A stretch of 41,143 bases of DNA, from contig QZKE01000073.1 of the NCBI GenBank assembly GCA_003598015.1, forward strand, positions 1-41,143, given 5' to 3'. A model generated the notes under the pieces. It was not told where the DNA came from. It made no database searches and was given only the letters and a program-made list of their open reading frames with translations. Of the stretch, positions 30,891 to 39,105 are shown in pieces (position 1 is the stretch's first letter; each line of letters opens with the position of its first letter). The position numbers and the translations under genes are program-made. Source of the DNA: Actinomycetota bacterium. Its GTDB lineage: Bacteria; Actinomycetota; Geothermincolia; Geothermincolales; RBG-13-55-18.

Positions 30891-31550
30891 CTACGAGGGT
30901 ACCTGCTCTCCCCAGGGCTCGTCCTCGGAGAAGTCCAGGCCTCCGATGACCACCCAGCGCCCCTTGCCGGCGATATCCTCGAAGCCCGGGATGTACTGCA
31001 GCGGGTCGTTGACGGGGTCCTCGTAATAGCTCAGAAAGATCTCGCCTTTTTTGTCGCCGAAACTGTCCTGGCGGTATTCGGGACTGTCGAAGAAATCCCC
31101 GATGTAGCGTATCCCGCCCGAGACCAGCTCCACCTTGGCCTCCCCGCCCTCGTTGTATACCTCTTGCATCTGGATGTCCAGGAACTCCACGTTCCATCCC
31201 GTTTCGTTCCAGAGTTCCCGCAGTGCGTCCACCTGTTCCGTACCGATGAACTGACCGCTGGGATCCTGGAGAAAAGTCGGGTTGACCACCGAGAGCCAGA
31301 GGTCGAAATCACGCCCGAGTTCGGGGTTGGGAACCTCCACGCCGTCTTCGTTCGGGCTGCGTATGAATTCCATGGAGGCGAACCAGGCCTGCACCGCCGT
31401 GACGGGAACGCTCTCCACCGGGTTGTAGGTTTCGGGATCGAAGTCGGCGTAATCGCCGCTGAAGGGCGCCCCGCTGCTCCAGCCGCATCCCGCACAGAGG
31501 ATGAGGGCCAGCGCTCCCACCAGGTAGATGATAAAACGCCTTGCGTGCAA
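30891..31550 (-). CDS. Lipoprotein with NTF2-like domain
   Basis: A 219-residue exported protein. A TTG start at 31550 is chosen because GGAGG lies six bases before it and the protein then begins with a signal sequence LHARRFIIYLVGALALILCAGC and a lipobox-like CAGC. Residues after about 50 form an NTF2-like fold by appearance (VTAVQAWFASMEFIR, DLWLSVVNPTF, WNVEFLDIQMQEV, GRWVVIGGLDF). A good promoter lies at 31584-31612. The protein is one of three neighbouring anchored proteins with similar NTF2-like bodies (31662-32378, 32524-33027), suggesting local duplication. Function unknown; such proteins are often envelope-binding. Confidence 0.7.
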   Translation of the reverse strand: MHARRFIIYLVGALALILCAGCGWSSGAPFSGDYADFDPETYNPVESVPVTAVQAWFASMEFIRSPNEDGVEVPNPELGRDFDLWLSVVNPTFLQDPSGQFIGTEQVDALRELWNETGWNVEFLDIQMQEVYNEGGEAKVELVSGGIRYIGDFFDSPEYRQDSFGDKKGEIFLSYYEDPVNDPLQYIPGFEDIAGKGRWVVIGGLDFSEDEPWGEQVPS

Positions 31551-31583
31551 ATCCGACCTCCTCGTCTTATTACATTCCGTATA

Positions 31584-31612
31584 AGTATAGTTTACGATGG
31601 AGCACCTGTCAG
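31584..31612 (-). promoter_or_regulatory. Promoter of the NTF2-like lipoprotein
   Basis: On the minus strand CTGACA (31612-31607), a 17-base spacer and TATACT (31589-31584) lie just upstream of the TTG start at 31550. This supports the late start rather than an ATG at 31658. Confidence 0.65.
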
Positions 31613-31661
31613 CAATGCCATGTCCGCATGAACGGGCGCGGGCTCGCGGCGCCAACACCTG

Positions 31662-32378
31662 TCAGATCGGTTCCTCCACCTCGGGGAACTCCGGCTGCTC
31701 CGGGCCTATCTCCGCGAAAAGGTAGGGGAGTTTCATGATCTGGTAGTCCTGGACGATCCAGGTGTCCTCTACCTTGACCAGCGTGACCAGGCGGGGGTGC
31801 TGCGAAAAATCTATCCCCCCACTGGTGCTGCCGTCGTTGTACATACCCTCGAAGTAACCCCCGGTCACCTCGACTTCGGCGTAGTCTCCTTCCTCCTTGA
31901 CCAGGCGGGTGGTCAATCCTTCCAGGAGGTAGGAATCGTAGTCTATGCCCTCGGTGTAAGGGTCGGGCTGGTATTCGCCGCGCTCGGCCATCTTGTAGAG
32001 CTCGAGCTCCGTATGATTCAGGTAGGTCATCACGTCCTTATCCTTGATGGCATTGTAGAATTCCTTCACCGCTTTCTCCGGGCCGCTCTCACCCCCGCTG
32101 GCAACGAGTATGATGATCACGATAACGGCCACGAGCACCGCAAGGATCAGCAGTGCCACCCAGGGGCTTGTGCGTCTGCGCGTACGGCGCCTGCGCCTTT
32201 CCGCCTCTTCCGCGTCCAGCCCATCCCTCTGGGCTTCGCGGCGATAAATGGCCGCCTCACGCTGGGAACGCCTGCGCGCGCGCGCCTTACGAGCTTCCAG
32301 GTCGGTGAGTTTTTCCCCGCAATCCTCGCAATAACGACGGCCTTGCGGATTGTCGTAACCGCAGTTGGGACAGCGCAA
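31662..32378 (-). CDS. Zinc-ribbon membrane protein with NTF2-like domain
   Basis: A 238-residue protein. The N-terminal zinc ribbon is CPNCGYDNPQGRRYCEDCG (residues about 3-21), followed by an R-rich coiled segment (RARRRSQREAAIYRREAQR), a membrane helix at about 72-94, and an extracytoplasmic NTF2-like domain (PEKAVKEFYNAIKDKDVMTYL, EVEVTGGYFEGMY, WIVQDYQIMKLPYL). The start is TTG 32378, preceded by AAGGGGG; the frame extends to an ATG at 32456 without support. The architecture (cytosolic zinc ribbon, membrane helix, extracellular NTF2-like) may transmit an outside signal; inference. Confidence 0.75.
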   Translation of the reverse strand: MRCPNCGYDNPQGRRYCEDCGEKLTDLEARKARARRRSQREAAIYRREAQRDGLDAEEAERRRRRTRRRTSPWVALLILAVLVAVIVIIILVASGGESGPEKAVKEFYNAIKDKDVMTYLNHTELELYKMAERGEYQPDPYTEGIDYDSYLLEGLTTRLVKEEGDYAEVEVTGGYFEGMYNDGSTSGGIDFSQHPRLVTLVKVEDTWIVQDYQIMKLPYLFAEIGPEQPEFPEVEEPI

Positions 32379-32523
32379 GAATGACCCCCTTACTCCTCGC
32401 TCGAGAGCATGCCGGTGGGCGCTCCGTTCACCGGCGGACGGGATGTGAGCGGCCAACCGCCGGCTCCAGCGTATTGCTGCTTGCTATCATGCAGTGTGGA
32501 CAACGGCTCACCCTCTCGTTCGT

Positions 32524-33027
32524 TCATAGACGTGCCATGCTCTCCAGCCCGAAGACAACATAAAGATCCAGAGCCTCCATGTACCATCGACCGTCCTTCA
32601 TCACCACGTACAGGGGCACGAAATCCTGCGTGGAGAAGTCGATCTCGCCCGCGGCTGCCCACGTGCCCTCCTTAAGGTTATATAGCTCACACCTGCCGCC
32701 GGCAAGCCTTACCAGGGCCCGGTCACGGTCCAGGTATGAACTCTCGAGCCGTATGCCCTCGAACTCCATGCGCCAGTTCACCGGTTCCACCAGGTACTTG
32801 CGGTGCAACTCCTCCCACTGCCGGGCCAGCTCACCATCACCGCCCGCCGCTTTGCTCAGCGCCTCCGGGTTGACGCAGGACCGCATAGCCGTGATGTCAT
32901 GCGCTTGGACCGCGCCCAGGAACTTGTATACGGTCTGCTCCGGTGTGGCCTGCCCGCATCCGGCTGCCGCGAGGCAGACAAGCGGTATGCATATGATAAG
33001 GGCAAAAAAAGCCCCTCGTTCCGCCAT
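32524..33027 (-). CDS. NTF2-like lipoprotein
   Basis: A 167-residue lipoprotein with signal sequence FFALIICIPLVCLAAAGC and lipobox LAAAGC. The body, PEQTVYKFLGAVQAHDITAMRSCVNPEAL ... GEIDFSTQDFVPLYVVMKDGRWYMEALD, has NTF2-like order and a phrase shared with the other neighbours. The ATG 33027 has GGAGGG six bases upstream. The upstream gene (33073-33537) is on the same strand, 45 bases away, and likely co-transcribed. Confidence 0.72.
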   Translation of the reverse strand: MAERGAFFALIICIPLVCLAAAGCGQATPEQTVYKFLGAVQAHDITAMRSCVNPEALSKAAGGDGELARQWEELHRKYLVEPVNWRMEFEGIRLESSYLDRDRALVRLAGGRCELYNLKEGTWAAAGEIDFSTQDFVPLYVVMKDGRWYMEALDLYVVFGLESMARL

Positions 33028-33072
33028 CCATTCACCCTCCAGCCGGCGGTGTTGTCGAACCCTCGATCTTGT

Positions 33073-33537
33073 TCAGGCCTTGGCTCCGCAGTCCGGGCAG
33101 AAAGCCGACCCGGCCGGGATCTCCGCACCGCATGATGCACAGGTGGCAGCTCCCGCTGCTTCCACCGGAGCCTGGGGCGGCGCTGGGGCCGCCGGAGGGG
33201 TGGGGGGTGCAGGAGGAGCAGGAGGGGCAGCCTGGGCCTGGGGGGCAGCCGGCGCCGCTGCCGCCGCGGCCTGCTTCTGCGCCTCGATAGCCTTCTCGGC
33301 CTCGATGATCTGCCACTCCAGGTTGAAGATCTGGTCCGCCTGTGGGCGCAGCTGCTCCACATCCGGCTGCTGCTGACGGAACTGCTCCAGCAGGCTCTCG
33401 CCCAACTGGGCTACCATCTCTCCACGCTGCTTGCGCATGGAGCCTACCTGGCCTTTCTGCTTTGTACCGTCAAGCGCCTGGTCGATCTGCGAGCCCAGGC
33501 TCGAGGCCTGCTCCTTCAATTTGTCGATGAAACCCAT
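33073..33537 (-). CDS. Zinc-ribbon protein with coiled coil and Ala/Pro linker
   Basis: A 154-residue cytosolic protein. Residues 1-90 are helical (GFIDKLKEQASSLGSQIDQ and MVAQLGESLLEQFRQQ), followed by a long Ala/Pro-rich linker (about 90-128, APPAPPAPPTPP) and a C-terminal zinc ribbon CASCGAEIPAGSAFCPDCG. The ribbon matches the one at the N-terminus of the protein at 31662-32378 and may be from the same pool. The ATG 33537 has GAGGTG upstream. Function unknown; a scaffold role is plausible. Confidence 0.75.
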   Translation of the reverse strand: MGFIDKLKEQASSLGSQIDQALDGTKQKGQVGSMRKQRGEMVAQLGESLLEQFRQQQPDVEQLRPQADQIFNLEWQIIEAEKAIEAQKQAAAAAAPAAPQAQAAPPAPPAPPTPPAAPAPPQAPVEAAGAATCASCGAEIPAGSAFCPDCGAKA

Positions 33538-33724
33538 TCCCTCACCTCGCTTAGAATAAAAACCTTTGATCTATGGTCCTTAATTATAGAACATTTACGC
33601 TACACCGGCGGTTTCCTTCCCGGTCGATTCAGTACGGAATATTTGATAGGGAAGCTATACAGAAGGTTCCCTTACGCGGGGTGATTGCGGGGATGCCGGA
33701 TGATCGCAAGCGGTGCATCCATGA

Positions 33725-35143
33725 CTATCTGGGCGCCTCTTCTCCCATGAGGAGCCTATGGATGGCGCGAGCCGAGTTCTTACCCGCCCCCATGGCCTCG
33801 ATCACCGTCGCCGAACCGGTGACTATGTCTCCTCCGGCAAAAATATTGGAGATAGAGGTCTGTCCCGTCTGCGGATCCGCCTCGATATATCCCCATTTGT
33901 TCAGCTTCAGTTCGGGGATGGTCGAGGGCAGCAGGGGGTTGGCCCTGGTCCCGATGGCCATAACCACCAGGTCCACTTCCAGCTCGAATTCCGAACCTTT
34001 GATGGGGACGGGGCGTCGCCTCCCGCTCTCGTCGGGCTCACCCAGTTCCATCTCCAGGCATTCCATGCCCCGCACCCACTCGTCACCCAGGATACGTATG
34101 GGAAGGGTGAGGAACTTGAACACCACTCCTTCCTCCACGGCATGTTCCACCTCCTCGGCGCGGGCTGGCATCTCCGCGCGGGAGCGGCGGTAGACGATGT
34201 TCACTTCCTCGGCCCCCAGGCGCAATGCGGTGCGCGCGCTGTCCAGGGCCACGTTCCCGCCCCCGATGACCGCGACGCGCTTGCCCTTCTTTATTGGAGT
34301 GTCGTAGGCCGGGAAGAGATAGGCCTTCATCAGGTTTGACCTGGTTAGATATTCGTTCGCGGAGTATACGCCGTTGAAGTTCTCCCCCGGTATATCCATG
34401 AACATGGGAAGGCCGGCGCCTATGCCTATAAAGGCGGCGTCGTAACCCTCGGCGAAGAGTTCCTGCAGGGTAAAGCTGCAGCCGATCACCTGGTCCAGCC
34501 TGATCTCCACACCCAGCCGGTGCACGTATTCCACCTCGCGCATGACGATGGCCTTGGGAAGGCGGAACTCCGGTATCCCGTAAGTGAGTACTCCTCCGGG
34601 GGCGTTGAGGGCTTCGAAGATGGTCACTGCGTGGCCCATGCGGGCCAGGTCGCCGGCACAGGTGAGGCCTCCCGGTCCGGCCCCTATTACCGCCACCCTC
34701 TTTCCCGTGGGCGGGCTCTTGGGTGGGATGATCGGTTCGCCTCGCGCGGCTTCATAGTCGGATGCGAAGCGCTCCAATCTGCCTATGGCTACCGGCTCTC
34801 CCTTCTTGCCCAGGGTGCATACCTGCTCGCACTGTGTCTCCTGGGGACAGACCCGCCCGCATATCGCCGGGAGGTTGTTCTGATCCTTGAGCTTGGCCGC
34901 GGCGTCCATGAAATCGCCCGTCTCGATGGATGCGATGAAGGCGGGGATGTCTACCTCCACCGGGCACCCCGCAACGCACGGCTTCTTTTTACACTGCAGG
35001 CAGCGCGAGGACTCTTTGAGGGCCTCTGTTTCGCCCAGTCCCAGAGCGACTTCGTTAAAATTGCCTTTACGGGTTTCCGGGTCCTGCTCGGGCATGGCGA
35101 CACGCGGTATCTTTGCCCTTCTCTTCTTCTCCTCTGCACTCAT
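33725..35143 (-). CDS. NADPH-dependent glutamate synthase small-subunit-like (GltA/NfnB) oxidoreductase
   Basis: A 472-residue flavoprotein. N-terminal 4Fe-4S ligands are C48, C51, C56, C60 and C95, C99, C105, C109 (GltD-type alpha-helical ferredoxin domain), followed by an FAD site VIGAGPGGLTCAGDL and an NADP site VIGGGNVALDSARTALRLG, then a closing GGDIVTGSATVIEAMGAGK. The family includes homotetrameric glutamate synthase and the NfnB subunit that bifurcates electrons with NfnA. No NfnA or large glutamate synthase subunit is adjacent, so the exact reaction is open. The ATG has GGGGTG nine bases before it. Confidence 0.92.
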   Translation of the reverse strand: MSAEEKKRRAKIPRVAMPEQDPETRKGNFNEVALGLGETEALKESSRCLQCKKKPCVAGCPVEVDIPAFIASIETGDFMDAAAKLKDQNNLPAICGRVCPQETQCEQVCTLGKKGEPVAIGRLERFASDYEAARGEPIIPPKSPPTGKRVAVIGAGPGGLTCAGDLARMGHAVTIFEALNAPGGVLTYGIPEFRLPKAIVMREVEYVHRLGVEIRLDQVIGCSFTLQELFAEGYDAAFIGIGAGLPMFMDIPGENFNGVYSANEYLTRSNLMKAYLFPAYDTPIKKGKRVAVIGGGNVALDSARTALRLGAEEVNIVYRRSRAEMPARAEEVEHAVEEGVVFKFLTLPIRILGDEWVRGMECLEMELGEPDESGRRRPVPIKGSEFELEVDLVVMAIGTRANPLLPSTIPELKLNKWGYIEADPQTGQTSISNIFAGGDIVTGSATVIEAMGAGKNSARAIHRLLMGEEAPR

Positions 35144-35482
35144 GCTTTATTTCACCCCGGCTTCCTTTTCGCGGCAAACAGGCTGTAGAAAAATATACGC
35201 GCCTTCCTTTCCTTCGCGCAACCATGGTCAGCATCCAGACGTACGCGTGCCAGGCCCGGCTTAGCCGGGAGCGGCGCTGGCGCCTCTATTTCGCCCGCTA
35301 CGAAACATCGCCGCGCGCCGGAAGCTCATCCGTCAGAACACGACACGCAATCGGGCTTGCCACGTCGCTTCGCTCCAATACGCGATGCAATCCAGCATGC
35401 CTGGTAGATAAACGCGGAACTTGGCCAGGTTGGTTGCCCGTCCTATACCCGTGGGCAGATGGAACGCGGATCGGAGGTAATG
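35144..35482. other. Intergenic region with repeat fragments
   Basis: No gene is supported in the 340 bases between the NfnB-like gene and the divergent DUF4349 gene. The segment holds a reversed relative of the 76-bp unit (about 35237-35285, with ACGTACGCGTGCCAGGC), and a possible partial copy of dispersed family A (about 35337-35395). A promoter for the DUF4349 gene lies at 35421-35449. Confidence 0.6.
35421..35449 (+). promoter_or_regulatory. Promoter candidate for DUF4349 gene
   Basis: TTGGCC (35421-35426), a 17-base spacer and TATACC (35444-35449) precede the ATG at 35483 by about 35 bases. Match to consensus is moderate. Confidence 0.45.
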
Positions 35483-36448
35483 ATGGCGAAGAAGCGGTGG
35501 ATAGGTGTTGTAACGGCGGTTTTCATACTCCTGGTGTTGTTAGCCGCCGTGGTGCTGGGATGCGGCGAAGAGAACGAAGCGGATCTATACCAGGCGATGG
35601 ACGAATCCCGCGGGGGGGAGACCGGTAGCGATACGACCATGTGGGAGAAGGGTGCGGAGGAGTCACTACCGGCCGAGATTGGGGATGCGCAGGACGCGTA
35701 TGCGGAGGGTGAACCCTCGGGGATCACTCCCTCTCCCATCTCCTCGACCCTTCCCCAGCTCCAGCTCATGGTGATCAAGACCGCCCTCATGGAGATGGAG
35801 ACGGGCAAGGGCGATTACGCGAGGATAAGGGAGGATGCCGTGGCCATCACCTCCGCGGCCGCAGGTTACGTAGAGGGCGAGAGCTCCAGCCGGGACGACG
35901 AGGGCCTCACCTATGCCACACTCACCTTGCGCATACCGGCGGACAAGTTCGACGAGGTCTTGACCGAAGTATCTTCATTGGGGGAAGTGGTGTCCACCCA
36001 GGTGTCCACGAACGACGTGAGCGCGGAATACGTGGACCTGGAGAGTCGCCTGAGACATCTCCAGGCCGAGGAGTCCTTCTATCTCTCCCTCATCGGGCAG
36101 GCCACGACCATACAGGAAATGATCACCATCCGCGAGCACCTGGACTCCATACAACTGGAGAAAGAGCAGGTGCAGGGGAGGATGAACTTCCTCGACCAGC
36201 AGGTCGGCTTCTCCACCCTCACCCTCTCAGTGGATGAGGTAGCTCCCGATGAAGACAAAGAGGGTTTCTGGGACTCCGTGGGTGATGCCTTCAAGAGCTT
36301 CGGCAGGGGTCTCAAGAAGCTGGGAGTGGGTTTCTTCTACGCCCTGCCCTACCTCGTGATCCTGGCCGTAATCGCCCTGGTCATATGGCTTCTGGTGCGC
36401 CGCTACCGGCGCAAGGGAACGCCCGGAGAACAGCCGGACGTCGGCTGA
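35483..36448 (+). CDS. DUF4349-domain lipoprotein
   Basis: A 321-residue protein with a signal segment (WIGVVTAVFILLVLLAAVVLGCG) and cysteine at the cleavage region, so likely a lipoprotein or anchored protein. The DUF4349 core spans about 85-265: GYVEGESSSRDDEG, LTLRIPADKFDEVL, VSTNDVSAEYVDLESRLRHLQAEE and LDQQVGFSTLTLSV. A helix at about 275-305 is a second membrane segment, with a basic tail VRRYRRKG. The family is associated with envelope stress proteins but function is unproven. The start is ATG 35483, with GGAGGT four to five bases before it; an ATG at 35459 is not used in my choice. Confidence 0.88.
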   Translation: MAKKRWIGVVTAVFILLVLLAAVVLGCGEENEADLYQAMDESRGGETGSDTTMWEKGAEESLPAEIGDAQDAYAEGEPSGITPSPISSTLPQLQLMVIKTALMEMETGKGDYARIREDAVAITSAAAGYVEGESSSRDDEGLTYATLTLRIPADKFDEVLTEVSSLGEVVSTQVSTNDVSAEYVDLESRLRHLQAEESFYLSLIGQATTIQEMITIREHLDSIQLEKEQVQGRMNFLDQQVGFSTLTLSVDEVAPDEDKEGFWDSVGDAFKSFGRGLKKLGVGFFYALPYLVILAVIALVIWLLVRRYRRKGTPGEQPDVG

Positions 36449-36462
36449 TTGTTTTTACGGCC

Positions 36463-36545
36463 CGGGGTAGCCGAGTCGTCTGCGACGAGGCGTATTGCGA
36501 GGAGTCCGCGACGAAGCATCCTCGATTGCGCATCACGTTTCGCTG
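36463..36545 (+). repeat. Dispersed repeat, family A, copy 2
   Basis: ATTGCGAGGAGTCCGCGACG followed by AAGCATCCTCGATTGCGCAT aligns with the minus strand of 12645-12720. It lies next to the hairpin element at 36636 and may be part of a composite repeat. Confidence 0.7.
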
Positions 36546-36635
36546 TATGAAGGAACGCGGGTTGCATGTCGTGAGCACGATCCTCAAACGGGATTGCCCG
36601 TCTGCCCGCGCCCGTCCGTTCTTTTCCCCGTTGGG

Positions 36636-36719
36636 TGTGGGTCAGGTGTTGCGTTTCGCCAGCAGTACGTCTCTTCCCTTGGAAGGCTTCGTGGCGAAAC
36701 GACAAGACCTGACCCCACA
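36636..36719. repeat. Hairpin element, family B copy 2
   Basis: The arm at 36636-36661 (TGTGGGTCAGGTGTTG and then CGTTTCGCCA) pairs with 36692-36719 (TGGCGAAACG and then ACAAGACCTGACCCCACA). The outer parts match the element at 29532-29589, including the flanking GGTAATGGGA on one side and GGGGAA on the other, while the loops differ. It lies between two convergent genes. Confidence 0.8.
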
Positions 36720-36849
36720 TCCCATTACCTGATACCCGCACCGACCCCCGGACCCCGGCCAGGTGGTTAATACAGGCTATGCCCGGGCGCGGTCCCGCTA
36801 TCCCTAGCGGGCTGATACACCCGGCTTCTTTCCGTCAGCCGCCTTCCCC

Positions 36850-38733
36850 TTAATAGCGATTGGGGACGACCGGCAGGATGAGGCGGGATGCCGCGTCCCC
36901 GCGGTGGTGCAGGAGGATGAAGCTCAGCCCCCAGACCGGCCAGGTCATGAGGAGGTCCGCAGTGGCCAGCTCAAGCTTGATACGGCTGCCCTTGGGGAAG
37001 CGGTGATAGCAGGCCTGCATCTCAACCGTTTGTCCGCCGGTGCCGCTCATCGCCCATGGGGCCTCGTTGTAGCCCTCGTACCAGCCCCGGCTGATCAACG
37101 TCTCCTTGCCGTCCGCAGAGACCTCGTAAACCCAGGGAATGAGCTGGGTGAAGTTCTGCGAACACTGGTAATACAGCTCGAGGGTGGGCGGGCCCATGAC
37201 GGTGATATCCCTGGTGAGGGGATCCGAAATGTAGCCGCGCTCCGTCAACGGTATCTCGAAGAGCTCGATCCTGCCGGGGATATCCAATGCCTGCCACCCC
37301 ACCATCTCCGTTACATCCTGGTAGTAGGGTAGCGATATCGAACCGGTTATCCCCAGGTTGATGAGGAGATCGGGAGAGGAGTTGCCACGCGGCTGGCGCT
37401 TGGATAGCTTTCCGCCGTCCGCCGCATCCAGGTACAGGGAAGTGAGGCGGGTTCCGGGCAGCGGGTACGTATCGGCTTCGCCGTAATCCGCCGGGTCCCG
37501 GTCGCGGTAGAAAGAGAGGCGGGGCTCGTCCTCGGCCCCGTTGTCCACGCCCTTGAGGTAGTGATCGAACCACATCTTCACCTGTTCCTCCACCCAATCG
37601 TATTCGGATCCCCCCGGAAGGTCGATGAAGAAGTTGTTGCCCATTCCCCCTATGTGGCCGTGATTGGTGATGATCATACGTGCGGGGGCCTGCATGCAGG
37701 TGGAAAGGATCCTGAGACCCTCGTTGGCGTAGAAGATATCGTCGTTCCAGCCCGCCACCATGAGCATGGGGGCGACCATGGGGTGCTCGACGATGCCGTC
37801 ATATTCCTCGTCACACCAGTACCTGGCGGAGCGATCCCGCAGGAACTGCCTTCCGGCCTCTACATCCTCCAGCCGCCGCTGCAGGGCGGCTCCGACTATC
37901 CATACAAGCTCGGGGGTCACGTTGCTGATGGGTGGGGACAGCTTTCCCAGTGACTCGATGAGGGCATGGAGCTTCTCCCAGCCCCCCAGGTCCTGCCGCA
38001 TGACGATGTTGAGCATGTTCTCCATCAGGCCTGCGAGGTTCCCCCCGTAAGACCCTACAACGAGGAAAAGCCCCCAGAACGCCTTTGCAGCCCCGTTGGG
38101 CATGATGGAGAAGACCAGGTCGGCACCCCCGTGCATGGGGACGACCGCCCTTATCCTGGGGTCTCCGGGATCTCCCGGCCTGGGGTCCTGGCGGGGAGCG
38201 GCCAGGTAGGATAGACACGCGCCCATGGAATACCCGGTCACTCCGACCAGAGGCCCTTTATCGTCCCACTGCACGGGGAAGCGCCCGTCCTCCGAGGCGA
38301 GGGTGATGATGTGCCGCAGGTCGCGTACCTCGTATTCCGGGTCCATGCAACCGATCTGGCCTTCTGCTCCGAACCAGCCCCTCACGGTGTAGGTGACCGT
38401 AACGTAGCCCTCGCTCGCGTATTCCAGGGCCTGCCTCTCGAAGATCAGCTTGTCGGTATCCCAGGGATGGGTGAAGACTATGAGGGGAAAGGTCGCATCC
38501 ACGTCCCCGCCGGCGGGACAGAAGACCGAGACCGGCAGCATCGCGCCGTCCCACATGGCCCATGTCTCGTCTACCCGCTTAACCTCGCCGTTGCCGGCTG
38601 GCGTTTCGGGCGCATCTTCACTTGCGGGCGCAACGTTTTCCGCCGCGGGTGCTACTGCACCTCCCATCGCCAGGATGACGAGAAGGCTCAGCAATACGAA
38701 TACGATGGCTCTACGGGATGTGGATCGCAGCAT
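36850..38733 (-). CDS. Secreted S15/CocE-type alpha/beta hydrolase
   Basis: A 627-residue exported enzyme with a signal peptide (about 1-30, VFVLLSLLVILAMGG). The X-Pro dipeptidyl peptidase/CocE fold has nucleophile S169 in GYSMG, acidic D338 region AGWNDDIF and histidine in NHGHIGG near 366. The C-terminal beta domain (from about 430, DPADYGEADTYPLPGTRLTSLYLD) and the ending RGDAASRLILPVVP are typical. Substrates could be acyl esters or peptides with N-terminal proline. The ATG is preceded by GGGGGGAG with short spacing. An iterated repeat lies upstream at 38894-38960. It converges on the DUF4349 gene. Confidence 0.88.
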   Translation of the reverse strand: MLRSTSRRAIVFVLLSLLVILAMGGAVAPAAENVAPASEDAPETPAGNGEVKRVDETWAMWDGAMLPVSVFCPAGGDVDATFPLIVFTHPWDTDKLIFERQALEYASEGYVTVTYTVRGWFGAEGQIGCMDPEYEVRDLRHIITLASEDGRFPVQWDDKGPLVGVTGYSMGACLSYLAAPRQDPRPGDPGDPRIRAVVPMHGGADLVFSIMPNGAAKAFWGLFLVVGSYGGNLAGLMENMLNIVMRQDLGGWEKLHALIESLGKLSPPISNVTPELVWIVGAALQRRLEDVEAGRQFLRDRSARYWCDEEYDGIVEHPMVAPMLMVAGWNDDIFYANEGLRILSTCMQAPARMIITNHGHIGGMGNNFFIDLPGGSEYDWVEEQVKMWFDHYLKGVDNGAEDEPRLSFYRDRDPADYGEADTYPLPGTRLTSLYLDAADGGKLSKRQPRGNSSPDLLINLGITGSISLPYYQDVTEMVGWQALDIPGRIELFEIPLTERGYISDPLTRDITVMGPPTLELYYQCSQNFTQLIPWVYEVSADGKETLISRGWYEGYNEAPWAMSGTGGQTVEMQACYHRFPKGSRIKLELATADLLMTWPVWGLSFILLHHRGDAASRLILPVVPNRY

Positions 38734-39105
38734 CTCCCCCCCTTTGCTCTCAGCGCTTCCAGCCTTACTTTTTACGACACCCGAATACGCCAGCGGCCGT
38801 ACACTTGATCGTGCTGAGGAGAGTCTGCTTCAGTTGCTGCCACGGATAGGCCATAGACCGAATGGACTTACCGGCAATCCCTCGATCTACTTGTTTATAC
38901 CATCATGTTGCCGTACAGTTCAATCCAGTTTATATGGAATCATGTTTATATGAAGTCATGTTGCCGGTGCAGTGTCTGCGCGTCGTACACGATGACATTT
39001 TCGTGCCCACTCTCCACCGGGGTTGAAAGCGTACACCGCGGAAGCAGCAGCGCCCGGATATATCGGAGTGTACAGTCTTGACGCGCCTGCACGTGGGGAC
39101 GGTGA
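38734..39105. other. Intergenic region with iterated motif
   Basis: No gene is supported. Near 38894-38960 a 14-16-base motif occurs three times (listed separately). The remainder is unremarkable. The promoter of the leftward hydrolase gene should lie here. Confidence 0.55.
38894..38960. repeat. Three iterated TTTATA...TCATG motifs
   Basis: TTTATACCATCATG (38894-38907), TTTATATGGAATCATG (38929-38944) and TTTATATGAAGTCATG (38945-38960) are related; the last two are adjacent. The first and third are followed by TTGCCG. They lie 160-230 bases upstream of the secreted hydrolase gene and might be regulator binding sites. Confidence 0.6.

Larger units (their letters stand above)
36449..36849. other. 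Intergenic region built largely of repeats
   Basis: Four hundred bases between convergent genes contain no credible gene. They hold family A copy 2 (36463-36545) and the family B hairpin (36636-36719), both listed separately. The rest (36720-36849) has nothing recognisable. Confidence 0.65.
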
